DNA from: a virus | Strand: one strand, 5' to 3' | Length of the DNA: 64,000 nucleotides | Virus record (IMG/VR): IMGVR_UViG_3300032242_001752 | Coordinates: 24,563 to 88,562 of that record | Part shown: positions 57,723 to 63,987 of the stretch, piece after piece | How the letters are laid out: every line of letters begins with the position of its first letter | Position numbering within the stretch: position 1 is the stretch's first letter | The notes under the pieces: model-generated | The model's database searches: none | Told to the model about the DNA's origin: nothing | What the model saw: the letters and a program-made list of their open reading frames with translations, nothing else | Program-made: the position numbers and the translations under genes

Positions 57723-57782
57723 TGGCGAGGCACAGAAAGGGGTGAAATAAGCCTCGCCTGTTAGTAGGCTGGACAGTGCCTA

Positions 57783-58127
57783 CTAATCCTGTTTAGTCTG
57801 GTCTGTATCTTGTGGTGTATAGTAACCAAGATAGAACAGTAAGGTATTAGGTGTTACCTTTAGAGCATAGCATAGTTTAGGCACAAACCACAAAGGCATA
57901 GGGGCATTTCCTTTTATGTAGTTACCTACAGTTCCAGCAGTCACACCAAACTTGTTTAGTCTTACAAACTCGGCTAAGGACTTGTAGCCAATGCTGGTAT
58001 AACGATTCTTTATCCAGTTATAGCCAGCCTCGTTACGCTGTCGTTGTGTTTCCCAGTAGTTATGGTATTGAGCCATAATGGTATCTCGGTCACCACTACT
58101 TCTATCTATTTCTATTGGTTCAGACAT
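57783..58127 (-). CDS. XRE-type helix-turn-helix protein
   Basis: 114 residues, RBS AAGGAG. HTH in YKSLAEFVRLNKFGVTAGTVGNYIKG; conserved LCYALKVTPNTLLFYLG end. Likely paralogue of 52663-52905. Polar N-terminal extension of about 30 residues. Candidate regulator; last gene of its unit. Confidence 0.7.
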   Translation of the reverse strand: MSEPIEIDRSSGDRDTIMAQYHNYWETQRQRNEAGYNWIKNRYTSIGYKSLAEFVRLNKFGVTAGTVGNYIKGNAPMPLWFVPKLCYALKVTPNTLLFYLGYYTPQDTDQTKQD

Positions 58128-58207
58128 TTCTATTTCTCCTTGTAATAAGTTTGGCTTGTAATACGGATAGTTGGATAATGATAAGGCTTAGTAGTTTTAT
58201 TAGGCTA

Positions 58208-58897
58208 TTATTCATCATAGTTGCTACAGCACTCCAATAAACAGTAGCCACGCAGTTCCATACCGAGTTCGTGGGTGATTTCTACATCTTGCTCGTAGAT
58301 GTTGTTTCCGTCTTGCCAGAACGCAGACATAGCGAAACAGTCGTTTTCGTCAATACTAGATAGGCTTATCTTGATAGTAGGGTATTGCTCGGCAAGACTA
58401 TTTAGAGCCTCTACTGGTGGTGACCACGCACTATACATAGCATAGACCAGTTCTAGTGAGTTCTCAACAGGCTTATCATCAAAAGATAGTTCACCCATTA
58501 CTTCTAGGTCTAGGGTCGCCTTATCACCGATTTCCCACTTAGTTCCCCAGTTGCGACAGTTCCACTCATACCACTCGTCACCAGTCGCTAAGTCATGTAG
58601 TATCTTAGGCAAAAAGTTATCTAGGTTTTCATCTAGGTCGTCAGATAACTCAACAGGTTTATTTAGTTCTGCTAGGTCAGGGTCAGCGTTGATAATGTTG
58701 GTGAACTCTGCTTGTTCCTTACCAAGATACGCACTAAGGTTATTAGGCTTTATAATGTTCCATAGCAAGAATACGCCCTCAACCTTTTCCTCTGGATTAT
58801 GAGGATTAGCATAAGGCTTAGCAAGCCTATTCTTGATTTCAGTAACTATCTCTTGTTCACCAGTAATGGTGACTATACTACTCGCCCAGTTCGGCAT
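58208..58897 (-). CDS. YubB-like ferredoxin-fold protein (Api92-like)
   Basis: 229 residues. Begins MPNWASSIVTITGEQEIV, then WYEWNCRNWGTKWEIGD and YSAWSPPVEALNSLAEQYPTIKI, the pattern of the plasmid/phage YubB ferredoxin-like family (DUF1281). Acidic. Function unknown; common on plasmids and phages as an accessory protein. Confidence 0.8.
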   Translation of the reverse strand: MPNWASSIVTITGEQEIVTEIKNRLAKPYANPHNPEEKVEGVFLLWNIIKPNNLSAYLGKEQAEFTNIINADPDLAELNKPVELSDDLDENLDNFLPKILHDLATGDEWYEWNCRNWGTKWEIGDKATLDLEVMGELSFDDKPVENSLELVYAMYSAWSPPVEALNSLAEQYPTIKISLSSIDENDCFAMSAFWQDGNNIYEQDVEITHELGMELRGYCLLECCSNYDE

Positions 58898-59004
58898 TAG
58901 TCGTTCTCCTCAATACAAGTGTGGTTATTCCAATCTTGCTCGGCTGTTTCAGAATAGTTATCCACTATAAATCCACAATGATTACATTTAGTCCAGCGTG
59001 CCAT
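58897..59004 (-). CDS. 35-residue zinc-finger peptide
   Basis: MARWTKCNHCGFIVDNY start, and NNHTCIEEND end: CxxC..HxC zinc site. Overlaps the stop of the upstream gene and the start of the downstream gene (TAATG type), so translation is likely coupled. Confidence 0.55.
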   Translation of the reverse strand: MARWTKCNHCGFIVDNYSETAEQDWNNHTCIEEND

Positions 59005-59252
59005 TAGTTTTCCTCTTTCTCTTTGATTAGTTCTGCTAGGTCATCAGCCAGTTCGTAACCAGTCTGAGTGAACTCTATGTGACCAGTTAGGGTGTCTTGT
59101 CCGTCTGCGACAAACTCAGCCCAAACTTGTTCTACTTTATCTCTTTCCAAGCCACTATCTACAAAATAGTTCTTGTCGTAATACTCTACAATGATTTCAT
59201 CATCTAGCGTATTGTCCTGTAATAGCATCTCTATTAGTTTTCTGACTTTCAT
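59004..59252 (-). CDS. Small acidic protein
   Basis: 82 residues, first gene of its unit, with AGGAAATGAGAG upstream. Helix MKVRKLIEMLLQDNTLDDEIIVEYYD and acidic C-terminus. No family recognised. Confidence 0.6.
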   Translation of the reverse strand: MKVRKLIEMLLQDNTLDDEIIVEYYDKNYFVDSGLERDKVEQVWAEFVADGQDTLTGHIEFTQTGYELADDLAELIKEKEEN

Positions 59253-59286
59253 CTCTCATTTCCTTTCTGTGAAATGTAATACGATT

Positions 59287-59347
59287 CTATACCCCAACTC
59301 TCTCTCTTTACTACCCTGTGCGACATAGTGTTATCAAATCTTTATAA
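59287..59347 (-). promoter_or_regulatory. Promoter-like element B (divergent copy)
   Basis: Leftward sense TTATAAAGATTTGATAACA (59347-59329), then GGGGTATAG further downstream; here the distance between the two parts is longer than in the other copies. Confidence 0.5.
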
Positions 59348-59360
59348 AAGCCTAACTAAC

Positions 59361-59442
59361 TTGTTGAGTTGGTAGCCATTTAGCCATAGCCCGTCGTCGG
59401 GTAAAAGAGCTGTTTATGGCTAAATGGCTACCAACTCAACAA
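59361..59442. repeat. Palindrome B of the TTGTTGAGTTGG family
   Basis: Arms of 28 bases (59361-59388, 59415-59442): outer TTGTTGAGTTGG, inner TAGCCATTTAGCCATA and exact complements; loop of 26 bases. Confidence 0.97.
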
Positions 59443-59446
59443 AATA

Positions 59447-59493
59447 GATAAGCCCCACCAGCAAAACTAAGGAAAATGCTGGTGAGGCTTATC
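59447..59493 (-). terminator. Terminator after the 59561-60112 gene
   Basis: GATAAGCC-CACCAGCA pairs with its complement over 16 bp (one mismatch), then TATTTT in the leftward sense. Confidence 0.75.
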
Positions 59494-59560
59494 GCCAGAG
59501 AACCAGTCTGGCAAGGTTGGTAGGCTAGCCCCCGCAAAGAAACTAGCCCACCAAGTTTAT

Positions 59561-60112
59561 TTAGTATTCAGTAATCTCGGTGTCGTCATGACTAAATCCG
59601 TAACCACTGACCTCAAGGTCACTGTTGCTGATTTCAACATCTACGCAAGGGTTTAGGTCCTCTTCAATGTTTTCCCAGTCGTAACCTCTTGGTGCTGTAA
59701 TGTCTATGGTTCCCTTGACCATAATGCTAATAGTCTTGGTAACCTCTTGGTCAAGCCCGAAAATGTCGCACAACTTATCACGAACTTCCTCGTCAATGCT
59801 GTCCCACTCCTCGTTTAGCCACTCGTCAAGTTGCTCTACCTTACGCTTGTATTCGTTGATAGTCGCATACTTTTCGTTGTTGCTGGCTTCTTTTTCCTTG
59901 ATAACCTTGTTTAGTGCTACGAGTTCTTGCTGTAAGGTTGTATCAGGGTTGTTGCTAAACCAGACATTACCTACATACCCATAAAACTTTAGGTCATAGC
60001 CTAAAATCTCAACTAGGGGCTTGATAGGTGTTGTTGCTAGTTCTGTTAGACCTGCCTGTGCGATTTTCTCGTCTAGGGTCAGTTCTGGCTTTGGTTCTTG
60101 GTTCTCTAACAT
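59561..60112 (-). CDS. Acidic coiled-coil protein
   Basis: 183 residues from ATG 60112. Middle part is helical coiled coil (LVALNKVIKEKEASNNEKYA, then INEYKRKVEQLDEWL); C-terminal third has beta strands and acidic residues (DVEISNSDLEVSGYGF). Start context AGAGAGATGATTACTATG is shared with the DUF932 gene. No family recognised. Confidence 0.6.
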   Translation of the reverse strand: MLENQEPKPELTLDEKIAQAGLTELATTPIKPLVEILGYDLKFYGYVGNVWFSNNPDTTLQQELVALNKVIKEKEASNNEKYATINEYKRKVEQLDEWLNEEWDSIDEEVRDKLCDIFGLDQEVTKTISIMVKGTIDITAPRGYDWENIEEDLNPCVDVEISNSDLEVSGYGFSHDDTEITEY

Positions 60113-60178
60113 AGTAATCATCTCTCTTTCTTGGTTGTCGGGATTTCTATGTATCTTTATTATGCCTGATAATCTCTC

Positions 60179-60209
60179 TTACCCCACCGGTCGTTATCAA
60201 ACTGTTACA
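60179..60209 (-). promoter_or_regulatory. Promoter-like element C
   Basis: Leftward sense TGTAACAGTTTGATAACGAC, six bases, GGGGTAA. TTGATA and TAAGAG are 13 bases apart, as in the other copies. Confidence 0.6.
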
Positions 60210-60227
60210 TTTCAGATCACAATAAAC

Positions 60228-60310
60228 TTGTTGAGTTGGTTGCCTATTTGCCTATAAAGCCGTTTTATGCGCGCAAGCGAGCATAGGCAAATAGGCAACC
60301 AACTCAACAA
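60228..60310. repeat. Palindrome C of the TTGTTGAGTTGG family
   Basis: Arms of 28 bases (60228-60255, 60283-60310): outer TTGTTGAGTTGG, inner TTGCCTATTTGCCTAT and exact complements. The loop can form a further small hairpin. Confidence 0.97.
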
Positions 60311-60314
60311 AGCC

Positions 60315-60351
60315 GATAAGACCCCCCTGCCATTTGGCAGAGGGGCTTATC
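60315..60351 (-). terminator. Terminator after the DUF932 gene
   Basis: GATAAG..CCCC-CTGCCA pairs with TGGCAG-GGGG-CTTATC; the U-run is poor. It sits eight bases past the DUF932 stop. Confidence 0.7.
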
Positions 60352-60358
60352 TGGCTTG

Positions 60359-61366
60359 TTAGGCGTTGGCGAACTCTAAGACAGTTCCTAGAATACGAGC
60401 CTTTTCGGCATTTACTACTGGGTCAAAACCAGAGGCGGCTCCAATTAGAGCCTCGCCACCCTTGCGACCAGTTCTAAAGTAGTCAATGCGTTCCGTCAAG
60501 GTGTTCAAGGCTCCCCATGCGGTTCCCTTGATGTTCTCGTTGGTAGGGCTGACTGACCAGAGGTCATGTAGCAAATCAACCTTTTCGTTCCAACGAGTAG
60601 TTGCTACCTTTGGACCAGTCACATCTGGCTCCTCGTAAATGGATTTTACGAGGGTATCAAACTGCGAATCGGTCATGGCGGTTTCAAACAACTTTTTAGC
60701 CATGAGTTCAAAGTTGTCCATGTGGTCAAAGGTAAGACCTAGAACTCTGCGAGCCTCCTCAATTCTGCCACCGACAGTTGCGGTGTGGCGAATCTTGAAA
60801 GACTGCTTAGAACCCTTGATAGCCATGTTTAGCGTGTTCTGGCAGACTACACGAACAGGGGTAATGTTCGCTTGAACTGCGGTAGACCCGTCATGCGAGG
60901 TGTGAACGAGCAAGTAAGTTGTGGTCTTGTCGTTAGCACCATTAGGGTCAAGAACGAACTCTCGGGGAACTACAAGCGAGCCGAACACGACACGCCCTCC
61001 CTTGATAGAGCCTGCTGATTCCCAAGTTGCTCCTCCGTCTAGGATTCCGTCACCAAAAGCGAACAGTTCCTCGTTTTGAACAACCTTGTATCTGTCACCG
61101 ACAACAGATAGAACCTCTGGTGTCTGGTCAAACGGATTATCACGAACTACTAACTGATTAGCGGTAGTGTTGCGGTAACCCTCTGGGATAGCCAAATCCT
61201 CTAACCGAACGTTCCAGTTATTTAGTTTGGCAGATTCTAGCATTTCGCTAGTTGTTACATGTTGGTCTTTATCAAACAATACATTTGCTAGACCATGCCA
61301 AGCGGGTTCACCTCTAAGGGCAAAAGCAACCTGACCATTTGAACCGATTTCTAAGGCGTGAGCCAT
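60359..61366 (-). CDS. DUF932 phage/plasmid-like protein
   Basis: 335 residues from ATG 61366. GEPAWHGLANVLFDKDQHVTTSEML at the start, VVQNEELFAFGDGIL, then VRVVCQNTLNMA and a DNFELMAKKLFE helix. This is the DUF932 family (TIGR03299) found in phages and plasmids; molecular role unknown, some copies are linked to recombination. It forms a single-gene unit with own promoter element and terminator, suggesting high expression. Confidence 0.9.
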   Translation of the reverse strand: MAHALEIGSNGQVAFALRGEPAWHGLANVLFDKDQHVTTSEMLESAKLNNWNVRLEDLAIPEGYRNTTANQLVVRDNPFDQTPEVLSVVGDRYKVVQNEELFAFGDGILDGGATWESAGSIKGGRVVFGSLVVPREFVLDPNGANDKTTTYLLVHTSHDGSTAVQANITPVRVVCQNTLNMAIKGSKQSFKIRHTATVGGRIEEARRVLGLTFDHMDNFELMAKKLFETAMTDSQFDTLVKSIYEEPDVTGPKVATTRWNEKVDLLHDLWSVSPTNENIKGTAWGALNTLTERIDYFRTGRKGGEALIGAASGFDPVVNAEKARILGTVLEFANA

Positions 61367-61434
61367 AGTAATCACTCTCTTTCGTGTTTAGTGTTAGCGT
61401 TGTTGCCAACAAGATAAGACTATTAGTTCTCTCA

Positions 61435-61467
61435 CATACCCCATCTGTCGTTATCAAATCGTAATAA
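61435..61467 (-). promoter_or_regulatory. Promoter-like element D
   Basis: Leftward sense TTATTACGATTTGATAACGA, then GGGGTATG with TTGATA and TATGTG separated by 13 bases. Lies 69 bases before the DUF932 ATG. Confidence 0.65.
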
Positions 61468-61469
61468 AC

Positions 61470-61551
61470 TTGTTGAGTTGGTTGCTTTGTTGCTTTACAG
61501 CCTTTATGTCGTCCCGATAGACGACAAGCAACAAAGCAACCAACTCAACAA
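61470..61551. repeat. Palindrome D of the TTGTTGAGTTGG family
   Basis: Arms of 26 bases (61470-61495, 61526-61551): outer TTGTTGAGTTGG, inner TTGCTTTGTTGCTT and exact complements. The loop holds a 7-bp hairpin TGTCGTC/GACGACA. Confidence 0.97.
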
Positions 61552-61592
61552 AAAAAAGCCCCTCAGCGAGCATTTGTTCTCGCTGAGGGGCT
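61550..61592 (-). terminator. Intrinsic terminator after the DUF3846 gene
   Basis: Leftward sense AGCCCCTCAGCGAG, loop, CTCGCTGAGGGGCT (14 bp perfect) and seven T. Textbook structure. Confidence 0.95.
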
Positions 61593-61631
61593 GGGGTTGG
61601 CGAGCCAAGACCAAAAGTCTCGCCAAGTTTA

Positions 61632-61976
61632 TTAGATTCGTTCTATGGTTCTTGTGTAATCCATAAGAGCCGAAATCTGCGTGTCGGCTAGTCCAACGGT
61701 TTCACCGTTTTCGTTATAGCCACCAGTAATAATCACATCTCCAACGATGTAATCGGTAAGTCCATAGTCCTCACTCCAAAGGGCAGTTGCGATAGGATTT
61801 TGGTCTAATCCGTTCAACTTGCCCTCCTCGTTTAGATAGAGGTCAATGTCCTTAGTAGGCAGGGGAACAACTTGTATCCACCCTCCTACTGCTTTCTGGG
61901 CAATGTTGAGGAAAGTGCCCTCCTCAAAATCAACCAGTTCCTTATTTCCGTCAGTGCGAATAATGAGTGCTTTCAT
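61632..61976 (-). CDS. DUF3846-like protein
   Basis: 114 residues. KALIIRTDGNKELVDFEEGTFLNIAQKAVGGWIQVVPL, then DLYLNEEGKLNGLDQNPIAT and DYIVGDVIITGG match DUF3846, a common accessory protein of phages and mobile elements of Actinobacteria and Firmicutes; role unknown. Start overlaps the preceding stop. Confidence 0.8.
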   Translation of the reverse strand: MKALIIRTDGNKELVDFEEGTFLNIAQKAVGGWIQVVPLPTKDIDLYLNEEGKLNGLDQNPIATALWSEDYGLTDYIVGDVIITGGYNENGETVGLADTQISALMDYTRTIERI

Positions 61977-62197
61977 TAGTCCTCCTCCTCCTCATCATCA
62001 ACATCACAAGAGAAACAAGAACCGTCTAGGTCTAGTTCTCGTTCACAACCACCACACACAGCCTCAAACTCAATGCTTTCGGTTCCTGAGTAGTGTGAGT
62101 TTAGGTCAGCCAAGAAAGCCTTTTCGGCTTGTTCTTGGGTTTCACCCTCTACTACACCCTCGTATTCATAGAGGGCTTTGATTCTGTAAAATGCCAT
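61976..62197 (-). CDS. Small acidic protein with zinc knuckles
   Basis: 73 residues, GGAGAGAACCAAATG at the start. Strand-helix-strand (YRIKALYEYEGVVEGETQEQ) then CGGCERELDLDGSCFSC and a run of acidic residues. No family recognised. Confidence 0.65.
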   Translation of the reverse strand: MAFYRIKALYEYEGVVEGETQEQAEKAFLADLNSHYSGTESIEFEAVCGGCERELDLDGSCFSCDVDDEEEED

Positions 62198-62263
62198 TTG
62201 GTTCTCTCCTAATCGTTTTGTGTAGCCTCTGCTGACTACTCATTTAGTATGGCAGTTTCTCTA

Positions 62264-62296
62264 CATACCCTACCCACCGTTATCATTTCGTTATAA
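62264..62296 (-). promoter_or_regulatory. Promoter-like element E
   Basis: Leftward sense TTATAACGAAATGATAACGG, then GGGTATG at the standard distance, 67 bases before the ATG at 62197. Confidence 0.65.
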
Positions 62297-62303
62297 AGCT
62301 GGT

Positions 62304-62371
62304 CCAACTCAACAAAGCCCAAAGCCCGATCTTTTATTAGGGGCTTCGGGCTTTGGGCTTTGTTGAGTTGG
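62304..62371. repeat. Palindrome E (reversed orientation of the 12-mer)
   Basis: Arms of 26 bases (62304-62329, 62346-62371) start with CCAACTCAACAA on the left and end with TTGTTGAGTTGG on the right, inner AGCCCAAAGCCCGA and exact complements; loop of 16 bases. The 12-mer is in opposite orientation compared with A-D. Confidence 0.97.
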
Positions 62372-62373
62372 GC

Positions 62374-62415
62374 AAAAAAAAGCCCCCTAGCACTCTGGGA
62401 AAGTGCTAGGGGGCT
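62374..62415 (-). terminator. Intrinsic terminator after the 62460 gene
   Basis: Leftward sense AGCCCCCTAGCACT, loop, AGTGCTAGGGGGCT (14 bp perfect) then eight T including the last stem base region. Confidence 0.95.
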
Positions 62416-62459
62416 GGTTGGTAGGGCGAAACGAAAGAAAAATCCCCTACCAAGTTTGT

Positions 62460-62666
62460 TTAGACATCAGGAATAGTTCCCTCGTTCTCGTCTGTATCCT
62501 GCCACCAGAATACATCTTGGAACTCGGTTGTATCTAAGACCTGCCACCAATCTAAGTCAAGATTGGTTTCGGGGTTTTGGATTTTTTCTATCGCCTGTTC
62601 TGGTGAATCTGCCTCAATTTTGGTTTCATACCAGATAGTCGCTTTTTGCTGAACTCTGTATTCCAT
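62460..62666 (-). CDS. Small acidic Trp-rich protein
   Basis: 68 residues from ATG 62666, with GGAGGAG inside the upstream gene. EYRVQQKATIWYETKIEADS resembles a small strand-rich fold; W-rich (LDWWQVL, VFWWQDTDEN). No family recognised. Confidence 0.6.
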   Translation of the reverse strand: MEYRVQQKATIWYETKIEADSPEQAIEKIQNPETNLDLDWWQVLDTTEFQDVFWWQDTDENEGTIPDV

Positions 62667-62667
62667 T

Positions 62668-62814
62668 TTACTCCTCCCCTGCCAACGGAACATCTCCGTC
62701 ATTGTTCAGGACTAGTTCAAGGTCGTATAGTGCCTCATCAGCACTCGTAGCCCCTGCGTGGTAGTCGCTATAAATAGCCTTTATAGCGTTTAGTTGCTGG
62801 TTGCTTAGTTCCAT
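62668..62814 (-). CDS. 48-residue acidic helical protein
   Basis: MELSNQQLNAIKAIYSDYHA continues to an acidic end. ATG overlaps the stop of the gene before it, and its stop is one base from the next start, so it is coupled on both sides. No family recognised. Confidence 0.55.
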   Translation of the reverse strand: MELSNQQLNAIKAIYSDYHAGATSADEALYDLELVLNNDGDVPLAGEE

Positions 62815-63047
62815 TAGTTATCCCCCTCAACTTCGTCATCACAATTACAATCAGGGTCATCACAGCCACCTAGTTCTAGGTGAGCCTTGCGAGCCTCCTC
62901 TATCATTGCGAATACATCATTTAGGGCAGAGCCTAATAGGACTGGTTTGCGTTCTGGCTCAATAGGTTCTAGACCCTTGTATTCATCACAGATAAAACAG
63001 ACCTTAGTATCTACTGGAAAAACACTTCCACAAAATACACATTTCAT
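62814..63047 (-). CDS. Small zinc-ribbon protein
   Basis: 77 residues from ATG 63047 (GAGAGAACCAAAAATG). MKCVFCGSVFPVDTKVCFIC forms a rubredoxin-like knuckle pair; C-terminal GGCDDPDCNCDDE is a second cysteine group. Acidic. First gene of its unit. Confidence 0.65.
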   Translation of the reverse strand: MKCVFCGSVFPVDTKVCFICDEYKGLEPIEPERKPVLLGSALNDVFAMIEEARKAHLELGGCDDPDCNCDDEVEGDN

Positions 63048-63118
63048 TTTTGGTTCTCTCAACTTTCGTTTGTTGTTGTAGCCTTGTTGCTACAAGAAAA
63101 AGAATAACAACTCTCACG

Positions 63119-63151
63119 CATACCCTACTGGTCGTTATCATTTCGTTATAA
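63119..63151 (-). promoter_or_regulatory. Promoter-like element F
   Basis: Leftward sense TTATAACGAAATGATAACGA, six bases, GGGTATG; 13 bases between ATGATA and TATGCG. Confidence 0.65.
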
Positions 63152-63157
63152 TAGCCC

Positions 63158-63232
63158 CCAACTCAACAAAGCCACATAGCCAAACACTTTTTATCTAATG
63201 GAGTGTTTGGCTATGTGGCTTTGTTGAGTTGG
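63158..63232. repeat. Palindrome F (reversed orientation of the 12-mer)
   Basis: Arms of 31 bases (63158-63188, 63202-63232): CCAACTCAACAA then AGCCACATAGCCAAACACT and exact complements; loop of 13 bases. Longest perfect arms of the family. Confidence 0.97.
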
Positions 63233-63233
63233 C

Positions 63234-63271
63234 AAAAAAAAAGCCCCCTGCCGAGAGAGTGGCAGGGGGCT
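63234..63271 (-). terminator. Intrinsic terminator after the 63279 gene
   Basis: Leftward sense AGCCCCCTGCC, loop, GGCAGGGGGCT (11 bp perfect) then a long T run. Confidence 0.95.
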
Positions 63272-63278
63272 GGCTTAT

Positions 63279-63386
63279 TTAGTCATCTTCCCCGAAATAC
63301 TGCTCAGGGTCATACTCGGGTGGTTCTTCTGGTGAATACCAGTTTTTTTCGCAGGAGCAACAAGGTCGGTCTTCGCACTCACACAT
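63279..63386 (-). CDS. 35-residue cysteine-rich peptide
   Basis: MCECEDRPCCSCEKNWYSPE with six cys in the first 12 residues region, then acidic. Its ATG overlaps the stop of the upstream gene. Likely metal-binding; no family recognised. Confidence 0.55.
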   Translation of the reverse strand: MCECEDRPCCSCEKNWYSPEEPPEYDPEQYFGEDD

Positions 63387-63543
63387 TAGATTTCTCCTCG
63401 TATTGAGCCTCGACAAAACACTCCCAGTCGTGTGAAGGGTCGTTTATCCACTCCTCGGCTTCGGCTTTGCTGGAAAAGGTGGGTGCCCAAGAAATAGGCA
63501 CCCAACCATAACCCTCGCCATAATCAGCGTAAACTCGCCACAT
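63379..63543 (-). CDS. 54-residue unknown protein
   Basis: MWRVYADYGEGYGWVPISWA, then FSSKAEAEEWINDPSHDWEC and acidic end. ATG overlaps the upstream stop. The S-KAEAEEWI helix resembles small phage proteins of the same size; function unknown. Confidence 0.6.
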   Translation of the reverse strand: MWRVYADYGEGYGWVPISWAPTFSSKAEAEEWINDPSHDWECFVEAQYEEKSNV

Positions 63544-63881
63544 TAGTCTTGCTCCTCTGGCTCGTTCCAGTCGGTTCCGTCAAAGATTTTACCGTTTACC
63601 AGTTCACCAATCGCCCCAGAGTAGAGGTCAAAGTAATAAAGGTAAAGGTCGGTTTTTTGAAGGTCCTCAATAGATTCGGGTTTTTCAATCCCCATCTCTT
63701 TCCACCGATTCTGGTTTTCAAAGTCTAACTCTGTCCAGTCCAGTTGGATGTTGGCAGTATAAATTGGCACTGTGCTGTCTGCGTATTCACCTGCCGAGTC
63801 TTCTGGGTATCTCTGCGAGAGGATAAAGGCTCGGTCGTTCCAAATCTCCTCGTTTATTGCTTGTTGTGTGTAAAGGGACAT
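63543..63881 (-). CDS. Small acidic protein
   Basis: 112 residues from ATG 63881; a TTG nine bases upstream is possible. INEEIWNDRAFILSQRYPED and a TANIQLDWTELDFENQNRW core; acidic. First gene of its unit, after promoter-like element G. No family recognised. Confidence 0.6.
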   Translation of the reverse strand: MSLYTQQAINEEIWNDRAFILSQRYPEDSAGEYADSTVPIYTANIQLDWTELDFENQNRWKEMGIEKPESIEDLQKTDLYLYYFDLYSGAIGELVNGKIFDGTDWNEPEEQD

Positions 63882-63947
63882 TTCTCTCAACTTTCGTTTA
63901 GTGTAATAGCCTTGCTTGGCTACTTGTTTAGTATTTCAGGTTTAGCA

Positions 63948-63980
63948 CATACCCCAGTTGGCGTTATCAAACTGTTATAA
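63948..63980 (-). promoter_or_regulatory. Promoter-like element G
   Basis: Leftward sense TTATAACAGTTTGATAACGC, then GGGGTATG with 13 bases between TTGATA and TATGTG. Confidence 0.65.
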
Positions 63981-63987
63981 AGCGATC

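Noticed and set aside
57591-63232. Terminal inverted repeats of insertion sequences or MITEs
   Set aside because: Each pair of arms is separated by a loop of only 13-30 bases, no transposase is present and no target duplications were seen.
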